In this document: positions 52,319 to 60,546 of the stretch, one piece after another
How positions within the stretch are numbered: the stretch's first letter is position 1
Layout: each line of letters begins with the position of its first letter
Made by a program: the position numbers and the translations under genes
From: an uncultured Celeribacter sp.
GTDB taxonomy: Bacteria; Pseudomonadota; Alphaproteobacteria; Rhodobacterales; Rhodobacteraceae
Direction of reading: 5' to 3'
DNA: 64,000 nucleotides
NCBI RefSeq assembly: GCF_963675965.1
Contig: NZ_OY780935.1
Coordinates: 2,096,501-2,160,500 of the forward strand
Notes under the pieces: generated by a model
The model's database searches: none
What the model saw: the letters and a program-made list of their open reading frames with translations, nothing else
Told to the model about the DNA's origin: nothing

Positions 52319-54328
52319 GTGACGGAACGGCGGGAGACGGGAGATCGTGTGGAAAAAGCTTCTACAGGTGGCGCTTCTGATGAGAGCGCGGCTTCGGTGC
52401 GTGCGATCCTGCAGACCATTGCCCGGCTGATTTCCACGGACCGGCGTGCCGTTGTTCTGGCGTCGGAAAGTGCTGAAATCCTGCTGGCAAATGCGACGGC
52501 GAATCGTCTGGGATTCGACAGTGCGCAATTGCAAAAGCTTCTGGACTGGCCAGATCTGTGTCAGCGTGCTCGCCGGGCGGGCAGCGTGCCCGTCTCAGTG
52601 CCCAATGACAAAACCCCGATGGAAGGCGAGCTTGTGTCACTACCGCTCGGGCGTGCCACCGGCTATCTGTTGCGGCTGGCCGAAAACGATCTGGAGGCGA
52701 CCTGGTTGCGCAACCGTGCACGCGCGGCGACGCTGATGCGTGTGTCGCACGATCTGAGGACACCGATCCAGTCACTTCTGGCGACGGCGCAATCGGTGCT
52801 CGACATGTCGGATCGGGAAGGCGCCTACGACAAGGCTGCGGCGCGGGATCAGCTGCAACATGCCGCGGATCTGGCGCTCGATCACATCAGCAATGTTCTG
52901 GGCGTCATCAAGGGGGAACAGTCGTTGGCAGGATTGAAGCCGGATGAGGACTTCAATCTCACGGAAGAATTGCGCAGCCTCGTCGCGATGGTCAGTCCGA
53001 TTGCCAAGGCCCGCGGGGCTGAGGTGCGCGTGCGGTTCGATCCGCCACAGGATGTCTGGGCGCATGGCCCCGTGCGTTTTGTGCGCGCCCTTTGTCAGAA
53101 TATGCTCGACAATTCGGTGAAATATGGCGGCGATGTGATCGAACTGGTGCTCAAAGCGACTCCTTTGGGGCAGGCGATCGATGATGCGGCGACGACGCCG
53201 GGATTAAGTATCGCGGTCGAGGTGCGCGATCAGGGCGGTGGTTTGCCCGTCGCGCAGAAGGCGCGCCTGATGGAGGCATTGGGCAAGAGTGGTGGCCGTC
53301 CGTCGGCTGATGAGCAGTGTTCCACCAACGACAGGCGCCCCTCTGCAGGGCTGAACGTTCTGGCGCATGCCATTCGTCAATTGGGCGGCGCAATCGAGGT
53401 GTATGACCGTGGCCCGGATGGGGCGCCCTGCACATCCGAGGTCACCGGAACCATCCTGCGCGCGGTGTTCACGCTTGAGACCGCAGAGCCACGCAACTTT
53501 GCCAAAGAGAGCATTCCGGCGGTGTCTCTGGCAGGTCCGGGCGAAAGTCCTTTGAATGGTCTGGGCGTCCTGATTGTCGAGGACAGCCCATCAAGCCGGG
53601 AATGGCTGGTCCATGTGCTGCGCGCGGCGGGGGCGGAGGTCGTCTCTGCTGGAAACGGGATGGAGGCGCTGTCTTTACTGGAGCGCGGTGACGTAGCGCA
53701 GGCGATTGATCTGGTGATGACCGATATGACCCTCCCTTTCATGAACGGCGTGGAATTTGCGCGCCGGGTCCGTGCGCGTCAGGGGCAGGACACGCAGTTT
53801 TGGCAGGGGCCGATCCTGGCGCTGACCGCGCATGTTGGCGATGAAATCCGTCATGCGTGCCGCGACGCCGGGATCGTGCGGGTGCTTGAAAAACCTATTC
53901 GCCCGAAGGATTTGCATGAAGCGCTGCTCAAAGCGGCAGCGGATGTTGAGGCGCAGGACGATCAGAGTGCATCTGTCGCCAAACGCGTTGCAACCTTGAC
54001 AGATAGCGAGGAGGCTATGGAAAAAACGGTTGTGGAAGAGCTGGTGTCCCAGCTGGGTCTTGAGGGGGCGCGCGGTTTCATGCGCCGGGCGTTGCAGGAA
54101 GCACATGAGGTGTTTGACGAACTGAAGGCAGAGGGCGTCGGCGAAGACATGGGGCGTAAGTTGCATGCAGCCACTGGGGCCTGTGGCCTGACGGGGCTCA
54201 GTCTGGTTGAACGCAATTTGCGTGCATTGGAATCTGCCGTGGAAACCGGCCAGATGGAATTCGAAGACCTTTTTCGCACGCTTGAGCAAGCTTTGGCGGA
54301 CACGGGGCGCGCGGTCGAAGGGCTGTAG
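52319..54328 (+). CDS. Hybrid histidine kinase with REC and HPt domains
   Basis: About 669 aa from GTG 52319 (GGGGGAGA upstream); the frame back to 52157 adds a Cys-rich, non-conserved 54 residues. Domains: PAS-like (about 15-130), HisKA with RVSHDLRTPIQSLL (His near 140), HATPase with QNMLDNSVKYGGD and DQGGGLP, receiver with VLIVEDSPSSREWL and TDMTLPFMNG (phospho-Asp) and LEKPIRPKDL, and a C-terminal HPt with KLHAATGACGLTG (His). No membrane segment is seen, so it is probably cytoplasmic. The likely relay is His-Asp-His, then the response regulator encoded next. It shares its promoter region with repeat protein 2. Confidence 0.9.
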   Translation: MTERRETGDRVEKASTGGASDESAASVRAILQTIARLISTDRRAVVLASESAEILLANATANRLGFDSAQLQKLLDWPDLCQRARRAGSVPVSVPNDKTPMEGELVSLPLGRATGYLLRLAENDLEATWLRNRARAATLMRVSHDLRTPIQSLLATAQSVLDMSDREGAYDKAAARDQLQHAADLALDHISNVLGVIKGEQSLAGLKPDEDFNLTEELRSLVAMVSPIAKARGAEVRVRFDPPQDVWAHGPVRFVRALCQNMLDNSVKYGGDVIELVLKATPLGQAIDDAATTPGLSIAVEVRDQGGGLPVAQKARLMEALGKSGGRPSADEQCSTNDRRPSAGLNVLAHAIRQLGGAIEVYDRGPDGAPCTSEVTGTILRAVFTLETAEPRNFAKESIPAVSLAGPGESPLNGLGVLIVEDSPSSREWLVHVLRAAGAEVVSAGNGMEALSLLERGDVAQAIDLVMTDMTLPFMNGVEFARRVRARQGQDTQFWQGPILALTAHVGDEIRHACRDAGIVRVLEKPIRPKDLHEALLKAAADVEAQDDQSASVAKRVATLTDSEEAMEKTVVEELVSQLGLEGARGFMRRALQEAHEVFDELKAEGVGEDMGRKLHAATGACGLTGLSLVERNLRALESAVETGQMEFEDLFRTLEQALADTGRAVEGL

Positions 54329-54392
54329 TCCGGAAAGCGCCACCTGTCGTTATAGACTTGTCGCTTTCGCTTCACTTCGATACATCCCTCTG

Positions 54393-54430
54393 AAGGCGTT
54401 GAAATCAAACCCATTGATCTTCAACGCTTT
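54393..54430. other. Long imperfect inverted repeat between kinase and regulator genes
   Basis: AAGGCGTTGAAATCAA (54393-54408) pairs with TTGATCTTCAACGCTTT (54414-54430) with one bulge and one wobble, 5-nt loop. No T-run follows. It could be an mRNA hairpin that separates expression of the two genes, or an operator. Confidence 0.5.
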
Positions 54431-54443
54431 GGGGTTATCATTT

Positions 54444-54465
54444 CGGACTACGGTACCGTGGTCCG
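54444..54465. promoter_or_regulatory. 22-bp near-palindrome upstream of the response regulator gene
   Basis: CGGAC, T, the perfect palindrome ACGGTACCGT (54450-54459), G, GTCCG: ten of eleven base pairs match. It lies 60 nt before ATG 54525 and is a good size for a dimeric repressor or activator. Confidence 0.5.
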
Positions 54466-54524
54466 TGGATGCGAACGCGCGACTGACCCAAGCTGCCACG
54501 CCAAAAACGGATGAGACAGATTTC

Positions 54525-55163
54525 ATGAGCACGACAGAGACGACAATCCTGCGGGTCCTGATCGCGGATGATCACGCAATGGTTCTTGAGATGTTTCAAC
54601 ATTTTCTGTCGAATCTTCCGGACATCAAGGCCGCGACGGCCCCGGATCTGAATGCCGCTCTTGAGAAGATCGATGCAGAAGGGGCTTTTGATCTGGTGCT
54701 TGTGGATCTGAATATGCCGGGCATGAATGGGGTTTCGGGTCTCGGCAAGGCGCTGGAGCATAACGGCGGCAAACCGGTCGGTCTTCTGACCAGCAATCCG
54801 TCGTCTCACGTCGTGTCGGAAAGCCTTGCGCTGGGCGGGGCGGGGGTGATCCTGAAAACCGCGTCGCTGAAGGATCTGGCCAATGAAATCCGTTTCATGG
54901 CGGCTGGCGGGCGTTACGTGCCGGTTGAGTTGCTGGAGCAGCAACGGGTGAAAGCCCGTGAAGCCGCAAATGTGCCGTTGTCCGATCGGGAAATGACGGT
55001 TCTGGCCCTGTTGGCCGAAGGCAAACCCAACCGTGAAATCGGTTCGGATCTTTCGCTGGCCGAAGCCACCGTCAAGATGCATGTGAAATCGATCTGTTCC
55101 AAACTTGGGGCGAACAACCGCACGCAGGCCGTGATCGTTGCCCGGGATATGAACATCATCTGA
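54525..55163 (+). CDS. LuxR/NarL-type response regulator
   Basis: 212 aa from ATG 54525; the frame back to 54207 would lie inside the kinase gene. The receiver has acidic D15/D16, phospho-acceptor D61 in LVLVDLNMPG, the switch Thr in LLTSNPS and the Lys in ILKTASLKDL. The C-terminal HTH (about 148-212) is PLSDREMTVLALLAEGKPNR with ATVKMHVKSICSKLG. It is the likely output of the hybrid kinase and the best candidate to bind the repeated promoter motifs of this locus, which is inference. Confidence 0.93.
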   Translation: MSTTETTILRVLIADDHAMVLEMFQHFLSNLPDIKAATAPDLNAALEKIDAEGAFDLVLVDLNMPGMNGVSGLGKALEHNGGKPVGLLTSNPSSHVVSESLALGGAGVILKTASLKDLANEIRFMAAGGRYVPVELLEQQRVKAREAANVPLSDREMTVLALLAEGKPNREIGSDLSLAEATVKMHVKSICSKLGANNRTQAVIVARDMNII

Positions 55164-55192
55164 TCAGGGGCGAGCAAACGCCTGTGATTTGG

Positions 55193-55663
55193 TTAATGCT
55201 GGGTCGCCTGTGTTGTCGGTAAGGTGGCAAGCACCCGATGCGGGCAGGCCTGTGACGGCAGCGTTGCGTTGCACAGTCCCAGAATTTCCAGAATGGATGT
55301 GTTTTGTTGCGCGCCATGTCCCCAGATTTCCGTGGCGATGGCAATAATATGCAGATCCGGCATGATGCGGCGCAGCTGTGTGCAGGCATCTGCCGTGGCT
55401 TCGGGGGAACCGAAGAAATCTTCATCAATTACCAATGTATCCAGTTCTCCGGCGCGTGCCTGTAGCAAGCCCACGGCCATTTCGCTGGCGTCTGCATTCA
55501 GCAGGGCGGCTTGAAGACCGTTGCCGGGGTGGCTGAATTCATAGGGCAGGCTGTCCCAGTCCGCGAGGATGACGACATGGTGATCCCGACTGCGCGGGCG
55601 TGTGGCGCAAATGCCCTGATGAGGCAGTTCTACATCGGTCTCGAACTCAACCTTCTGGTACAT
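55193..55663 (-). CDS. Orphan receiver-like protein (CheY-like fold, degenerate)
   Basis: 156 aa from ATG 55663, preceded by AAGGGGAT at about 9 nt. The frame from the TTG at 55744 is less likely. After a 30-residue tail the pattern resembles a receiver: HHVVILADWDSLPYEF, LDTLVIDEDFFGSPEATADA (Asp at the phospho position) and LHIIAIATE. The usual acidic pair and conserved Lys are not evident, so it may not be phosphorylated. It carries the locus motif upstream. It is convergent with the response-regulator gene, 29 nt apart. Confidence 0.65.
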   Translation of the reverse strand: MYQKVEFETDVELPHQGICATRPRSRDHHVVILADWDSLPYEFSHPGNGLQAALLNADASEMAVGLLQARAGELDTLVIDEDFFGSPEATADACTQLRRIMPDLHIIAIATEIWGHGAQQNTSILEILGLCNATLPSQACPHRVLATLPTTQATQH

Positions 55664-55749
55664 CGGTGCTGATCCCCTTCGACGCACGGAAAGCGAATCA
55701 TCTGGTGTGATGATCGCCTGTCCACCGTAGGAGAATCGAATCAAGAAGT

Positions 55750-55786
55750 ATACAAAAGGATGTTTATATCGACCTTTAGTATGTAT
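55750..55786 (-). promoter_or_regulatory. Locus motif upstream of the receiver-like gene
   Basis: ATACAAAAGG (55750-55759) and CCTTTAGTAT (55773-55782) form an inverted repeat with one mismatch and the same spacing as at 52078-52109. On the minus strand the element reads ATACATACTAAAGG (55773-55786), as upstream of both repeat genes. Confidence 0.6.
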
Positions 55787-55814
55787 TTTGAGGGGGAGAA
55801 ATGTGCGAAACGCG

Positions 55815-57110
55815 TCAGAAATGCGCGCTCAGGCTGAGGCCAAAGACCTGTTCTTCGTCGCCGGGTTCGCTTTGCAGCGGCTTGGCGACGTAAAGCGACA
55901 CTGGGGTCTTTGCGACATCAATGGTCAGGGATAGGCCGACGGAGCTGCGGGTGTGCCAGCCATCGTCGATCAGGCCGCCAAGCGTATCGTCCAGTCCCCA
56001 TGAGGCGCCCAGATCGACGAATAGGCCGCCACGCATCGGGACAGGGCCCAAAGACCCGAGTTCGCGTTGCACCTCGAAAGAAGCCACGAGGTAATTGTTC
56101 CCGCCCAGGGCATCGTCACCGTCACGCGGACCGATGCCGCGGGGGGCAAAGCCCCGGAAACTGTCAGCACCGACAAAATATCGGTCGATCACGCGGGTGG
56201 CATTGTCATCCAGCCCTTGCAGCGCGCCCGCACGCAGCCCCGCCAGCAAGGAGGTTTGCTCCGACAGGGGAACGGCCGCATTCGCTGTGAGACGGGTGTC
56301 CGACAGCAGGTCATCGGTGCCGACGTTCCAGAAGAACTGATCCAGTTTCACCAGATAGGCGATGGTCTGATCTTCGAGGCTGGCATAGCTTGCGCTGAAC
56401 CGCAGATAGGCCGCATCAATGTCGTCGGTTTCTTCCTGCACCAGCAGCGCACTGGCTCCGGCGTCGATGTCGTATAGGCTGTGTGTGCGATATCCCAGTC
56501 CCATTTCGACGCGCAGCTGATCGCCGGGCGTCCAAGCCAGAAACGGTTCGGCCCGCAGGGTGTCCTGAGAAAAGCTGCGATCATCGTAATCAATGCGGGC
56601 GCCGACCAGATCAAAGCCCATGTCGATGTCTTCGCCAATGACCTCGGTGCGATAGAGGTTCAGACTGCCGCGCGTGACCTCTTCGTTGAAATCGAGATGC
56701 ACGGCGCCGTAGGTCTTGGGGAACAGGTTGTAGCGCTCAAAGGACACGCCCGCCATGGCGCCGTCTTCCGAGGCGTATTTCAGCGAGGCTTCGATGCGTC
56801 CGGGCCGGGTGTCGAGTTCTTGCACGTCGATGATCAGCGTGCCGTCTTCGCTGTAGAGTTTGACGCTTTCAAAGACGCCAGTGGACATCAGGCAATCTTC
56901 AATGGCGCGAATTTCCAGATCGAAATAGGGGACATTGGCCTCGACGCCACAGGTGCGCTGGATATCTTCTTCGGGGATAAATTGTGCGCCACGCACCTCC
57001 ACGGTGTCATAGGCACGGGTTTGGGCTGCGGCGCTGTTGGCGATCAGGGTGGGGCACAGGATCACGGCCAGAGCTGGCAGGGCGGCACGGTAGGAAAATG
57101 TGTGGTCCAC
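55815..57110 (-). CDS. One-POTRA Omp85/BamA-superfamily outer-membrane protein
   Basis: About 431 aa from GTG 57110; a TTG at 57170 would add 20 polar residues before the signal peptide. The signal ends NSAAAQ. One POTRA-like domain follows (VEVRGAQFIPEEDIQRTCGV to STGVFESVKLY). The C-terminal barrel has the Omp85 loop motif FRGFAPRGIGPRDG and ends in a beta-signal VFGLSLSAHF with terminal Phe. It is far shorter than BamA (five POTRAs) or TamA (three). It is encoded 92 nt after the HlyD-like gene on the same strand, so probably in the secretion operon. It may insert or decorate a component at the surface. Confidence 0.85.
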   Translation of the reverse strand: MDHTFSYRAALPALAVILCPTLIANSAAAQTRAYDTVEVRGAQFIPEEDIQRTCGVEANVPYFDLEIRAIEDCLMSTGVFESVKLYSEDGTLIIDVQELDTRPGRIEASLKYASEDGAMAGVSFERYNLFPKTYGAVHLDFNEEVTRGSLNLYRTEVIGEDIDMGFDLVGARIDYDDRSFSQDTLRAEPFLAWTPGDQLRVEMGLGYRTHSLYDIDAGASALLVQEETDDIDAAYLRFSASYASLEDQTIAYLVKLDQFFWNVGTDDLLSDTRLTANAAVPLSEQTSLLAGLRAGALQGLDDNATRVIDRYFVGADSFRGFAPRGIGPRDGDDALGGNNYLVASFEVQRELGSLGPVPMRGGLFVDLGASWGLDDTLGGLIDDGWHTRSSVGLSLTIDVAKTPVSLYVAKPLQSEPGDEEQVFGLSLSAHF

Positions 57111-57202
57111 TGTGGTGTCTTTCTTGTCTGTGTCGTGACGCGCTTGTCCGGGGGGCTTGGAGCGGCGCAAAACGTAGGAGTGTCAGAGAATTCGGGATCG
57201 GA

Positions 57203-58375
57203 TCAGCGCAGGCGGGCCTTCAGCAGGGGGCGGGTCAGGTAGCTCAAAACCGAGCGTTCCCCGCTTTCGATATCGACCTGCGCGACCATGCCGGGGCGAA
57301 TGTGATATTTCTCCCCGTAGCGCTCGAGATAGCTGAGATCGGTGCGCACCATCACGCGGTAGAAGTCCTTGGGACCCTGTGGCGTGTCCTCTTCCACGGT
57401 GTCTTCGGAAATCTGCGTGACGGTGCCCCGCAAATCGCCATAGGTGGAAAAGTCATAGGCCGTGATTTTGACGCTGGCGGGCATGCCCGGCGCGACAAAG
57501 GCCACATCGCGTGGCAGGACCTTGGTTTCGATCATCAGCTGATCGTCCGTCGGGGTGATCTCCATGATCGCTTCACCGGGCTGCACCACACCGCCCAATG
57601 TCGTGATATCGATGTTGTTCACCCGACCGGCGACCGGCGATCTGATTTCCGTGCGCTGGAATTCATCCTGTTTCTGGATCAGGTCCTGTTGCAACGCAGT
57701 CAGCTTGGCACGGCGTTGGGCCAGATCCTTGTAGGCGTCTTGCACATAAAGGTTCCGGGTTTCGGAAATCTTGCCTTCAAGCTCGGCCTTTTTCTGTTGC
57801 AGCTGCAGCAGGTCGATGCGGCTGACAGATCCACCGGCTGCCAGCGGGCTGGTGATGTCGATCTGTTGCTGAATCGAGGCATGTTCAGCCTCCAGTGCTG
57901 AAAGCGAGGCTTCGAGTTTGGTGCGCCGCGCCCGAAACAGACGCAGTTCGGTCTGTTCGGCTTCATTTGGCGTCGCACCGAAATCCAGCTCCGGGCGCTC
58001 CAGAACCTCGGCTTCCAGCCGGGCGACTTCGGCGCTCAGCGCGGTGATTTCGGATTGGGTGGCCAGAAAGGCGGATTGCGACCGGGTCGGATCAAGCCGT
58101 GCCAAAACCTGTCCCTTTTCGACGATATCGCCCTCTTGCACGTTGAGCGCCGACAGGATGCCGCCTTCAAGACTCTGGATGGTTTGCATGCGGCGCAGCG
58201 GAATGACGCGCCCGTCGCCGCGGGTGATCTCATTGATCTGTGCCAGAGCCGCCCATGTGATCGCGATGATCAGCGAGGCGACGATGGTCTGGATCGTCAG
58301 CCGTGCTCGTTTGATCGTCTGGCGACGGTAGCTGCCATCAATGTGGCTGGTGGACATGAGATCGGAGCTGCTCAT
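57203..58375 (-). CDS. Type I secretion periplasmic adaptor (HlyD/LapC family)
   Basis: A 390-aa membrane-fusion protein. There is one N-terminal transmembrane helix (about 27-47). The barrel-sandwich halves are IQSLEGGILSALNVQEGDIV and RSPVAGRVNNIDITTLGGVV, separated by a long coiled coil (about 95-240) that would dock with the TolC-like partner. The C-terminal AVKITAYDFSTYGDLRG-type strand is typical of type I adaptors. It overlaps the ABC gene by 4 nt. Confidence 0.93.
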   Translation of the reverse strand: MSSSDLMSTSHIDGSYRRQTIKRARLTIQTIVASLIIAITWAALAQINEITRGDGRVIPLRRMQTIQSLEGGILSALNVQEGDIVEKGQVLARLDPTRSQSAFLATQSEITALSAEVARLEAEVLERPELDFGATPNEAEQTELRLFRARRTKLEASLSALEAEHASIQQQIDITSPLAAGGSVSRIDLLQLQQKKAELEGKISETRNLYVQDAYKDLAQRRAKLTALQQDLIQKQDEFQRTEIRSPVAGRVNNIDITTLGGVVQPGEAIMEITPTDDQLMIETKVLPRDVAFVAPGMPASVKITAYDFSTYGDLRGTVTQISEDTVEEDTPQGPKDFYRVMVRTDLSYLERYGEKYHIRPGMVAQVDIESGERSVLSYLTRPLLKARLR

Positions 58376-60546
58376 GTCACCGCCTTCACCGGACGTTTCT
58401 GGGTGGAGTTCGCGCGGGCTGCATTGAGAATTTTATGCAGATCGCCATCGCGGGCAACGCGCCCGTCTTTGAGCACGACCGCGCGGTCGGTTAGGGCCAG
58501 AAGTTCCCGCTTGTGGGTCGAGATGACCGTGGTGCGGCCTTCCAGCCAGGTTTTGAGATAGGCGATTACATTGGCTTCGGTGATATGGTCAAAGGCCGAG
58601 GTCGGCTCATCGAGCAGCACGATTTTCGGATCCTGAAGCAACACGCGTGCCAGACCGATGGATTGCCGTTGCCCGCCCGACACGTTGGCGTTGCCCTGCA
58701 GTTGCAGATCAAGGCCCCGGACGTGACGCCGAACAAAGGTTCCCAACCCGACGGCGTCGAGCGCCTCCAGAAGCTCTTCGTCAGAATGCAGCCCGTGATC
58801 CAGCAGAAGGTTGTCGCGCAGCGTGCCCTGAAACAGCGCCACACTTTGCGGCAGGTAGCCGATCTGACGGCGCCGGTCGATCGGGTCGATCTGGCTCATC
58901 GCCAGGTCGTCGATCAGCACGCTGCCCGATTGTGCATCGGTCAGCCCCGCCATGAGGCGCAGCAGGGTCGATTTCCCGGCACCGTTGCCCCCCAGAAGCG
59001 CAATGCGTTCGCCGGCGGCCACGTCAAGTTCCGGGATCGCAATCACAGGGGGGGCCTGAGGATCATGGCGATAGACAACATCGTTTAGCTTGTAAGTACC
59101 ACTCAGAGAAGCGGCGCGCACGAAATGGCGGTCTGCCGGGCGCTCCACGGGAAGCTCCATGATGTTGTCGAGGCCAACCATGGCGGCGCGTACGTGCTGC
59201 CAGCGCGCAAGCAGCCCGGCGACCTGCCCCATGGGGGACATGGTGCGGCTGGACAAAAGCGTGCAGGCAATAAGGCTGCCGACGGTGAGCTCGCCGGCGC
59301 TGATCAGATAGACCCCTGCGATGATCACGCCTGCATAGGCCAGCTTCTGTACGGTGCTGACAAGCTGGCTCATCAGGTTGGTCAGGCCCCGTGTGCGCAC
59401 GGCGGTGGTGGCCATGGTCGCGGTGAGCTGCGCATGGGCGCGTTGTAGCCGGCCTTCGGCGCGCGAGGCTTTGACGGTTTCCAGATTTGAGATGGTTTCA
59501 AGCAAAAGCCCGTTCAGCGCAGCCGCTTCGCGGGTGTTTTCGCGCGAGGCTGCTGCCAGACGCTTCTGCATGACCAGACCGGGCAGGATCGTCAGAACAA
59601 CCCCGGCCAGCACAACCAGTGCGACGGGGCCACCGATGAACCAGATCACGCCGATGAAAATCAGGACAAAGGGCAGATCGCAGATTGCCGTGACTGTTCC
59701 AGAGGTGAAGAATTCCCGCACGGTGGCAAAGTCGCGCACCTGATTGGCAAAGACCCCCGTCGAGGCGGGCTGATGCGCCAGCCGCATGTTGGCGACCTTG
59801 TCGAACAGCTGCGCGGACAGGCGCAGGTCAAGATCCCGGCCCGAGACATCCACCAGCGATGCCCGCATCAGCCGCAGCGCCAGTTCCAGCACAATGGCGA
59901 TGCCAACACCGCTGGCAAGAATCCAAAGTGTGTCAAAGGCATTGTTGGGAACCACGCGGTCATAGACCTGCATGGAAAACAGCGCTGTCGCGATGGCCAG
60001 CAGATTGGCTGCGAAAGAGGCCAGCATCACATCGCGATAAATCCACCAGTTTTTCAGAACCGGTCCGAGTATCCAGTGGTGACGGTCGGATTTTTTCTCG
60101 TCCAGTCGTTTTGAAACGATGTCGAGTGGCTTTGAAATCAGGCTGCGGCCATCATGCAGTGCCTTGAGGTCGTCCCGACTCCAGCTTGCGCGTCCGCCAC
60201 CCGCTTCGGGCAGGAGGATCTGCGCTTCTGTGGCGCTGAGGCTTTCCAGAATCACGCAGCGCTGATCTTTCAGAAACAGCAAAACCGGAAAGCTGTGTTC
60301 CGGCAAGGTGTCGAGGCTTTCGCGGGTGATCCGGCAGCTCATGTTGGCCCGGCGCAATGCCAGTGGCGCGAGATCCGCCGTCATCATCGCCTTGTCGGGC
60401 CGTGGCAAACCATCGGTCAGCTGGGCGACGGAGGTCGAAACGCCCTGTACCCGGCACAGATGGACGAGAGCTTGAACCAGCGGATCGCTTTGCGTGCTGT
60501 GACGTGCCTCAGCTTTGGTGCCTGGGTGGTCCGTAGTCTGTGTCAT
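58372..60546 (-). CDS. Type I secretion ABC exporter with C39-like domain (LapB/RtxB family)
   Basis: 724 aa. Residues 20-145 form a C39-peptidase-like domain without the catalytic Cys/His arrangement (LVHLCRVQGVSTSVAQLTDG), so it probably acts as a docking domain. Residues 160-440 hold the six-helix transmembrane domain. The nucleotide-binding domain has GGNGAGKSTLLR, VSGGQRQSIGLAR, IVLLDEPTSAFD and VISTHKREL. This layout fits exporters of large adhesins and RTX proteins. It overlaps both neighbours by 4 nt (ATGA). Confidence 0.93.
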   Translation of the reverse strand: MTQTTDHPGTKAEARHSTQSDPLVQALVHLCRVQGVSTSVAQLTDGLPRPDKAMMTADLAPLALRRANMSCRITRESLDTLPEHSFPVLLFLKDQRCVILESLSATEAQILLPEAGGGRASWSRDDLKALHDGRSLISKPLDIVSKRLDEKKSDRHHWILGPVLKNWWIYRDVMLASFAANLLAIATALFSMQVYDRVVPNNAFDTLWILASGVGIAIVLELALRLMRASLVDVSGRDLDLRLSAQLFDKVANMRLAHQPASTGVFANQVRDFATVREFFTSGTVTAICDLPFVLIFIGVIWFIGGPVALVVLAGVVLTILPGLVMQKRLAAASRENTREAAALNGLLLETISNLETVKASRAEGRLQRAHAQLTATMATTAVRTRGLTNLMSQLVSTVQKLAYAGVIIAGVYLISAGELTVGSLIACTLLSSRTMSPMGQVAGLLARWQHVRAAMVGLDNIMELPVERPADRHFVRAASLSGTYKLNDVVYRHDPQAPPVIAIPELDVAAGERIALLGGNGAGKSTLLRLMAGLTDAQSGSVLIDDLAMSQIDPIDRRRQIGYLPQSVALFQGTLRDNLLLDHGLHSDEELLEALDAVGLGTFVRRHVRGLDLQLQGNANVSGGQRQSIGLARVLLQDPKIVLLDEPTSAFDHITEANVIAYLKTWLEGRTTVISTHKRELLALTDRAVVLKDGRVARDGDLHKILNAARANSTQKRPVKAVT

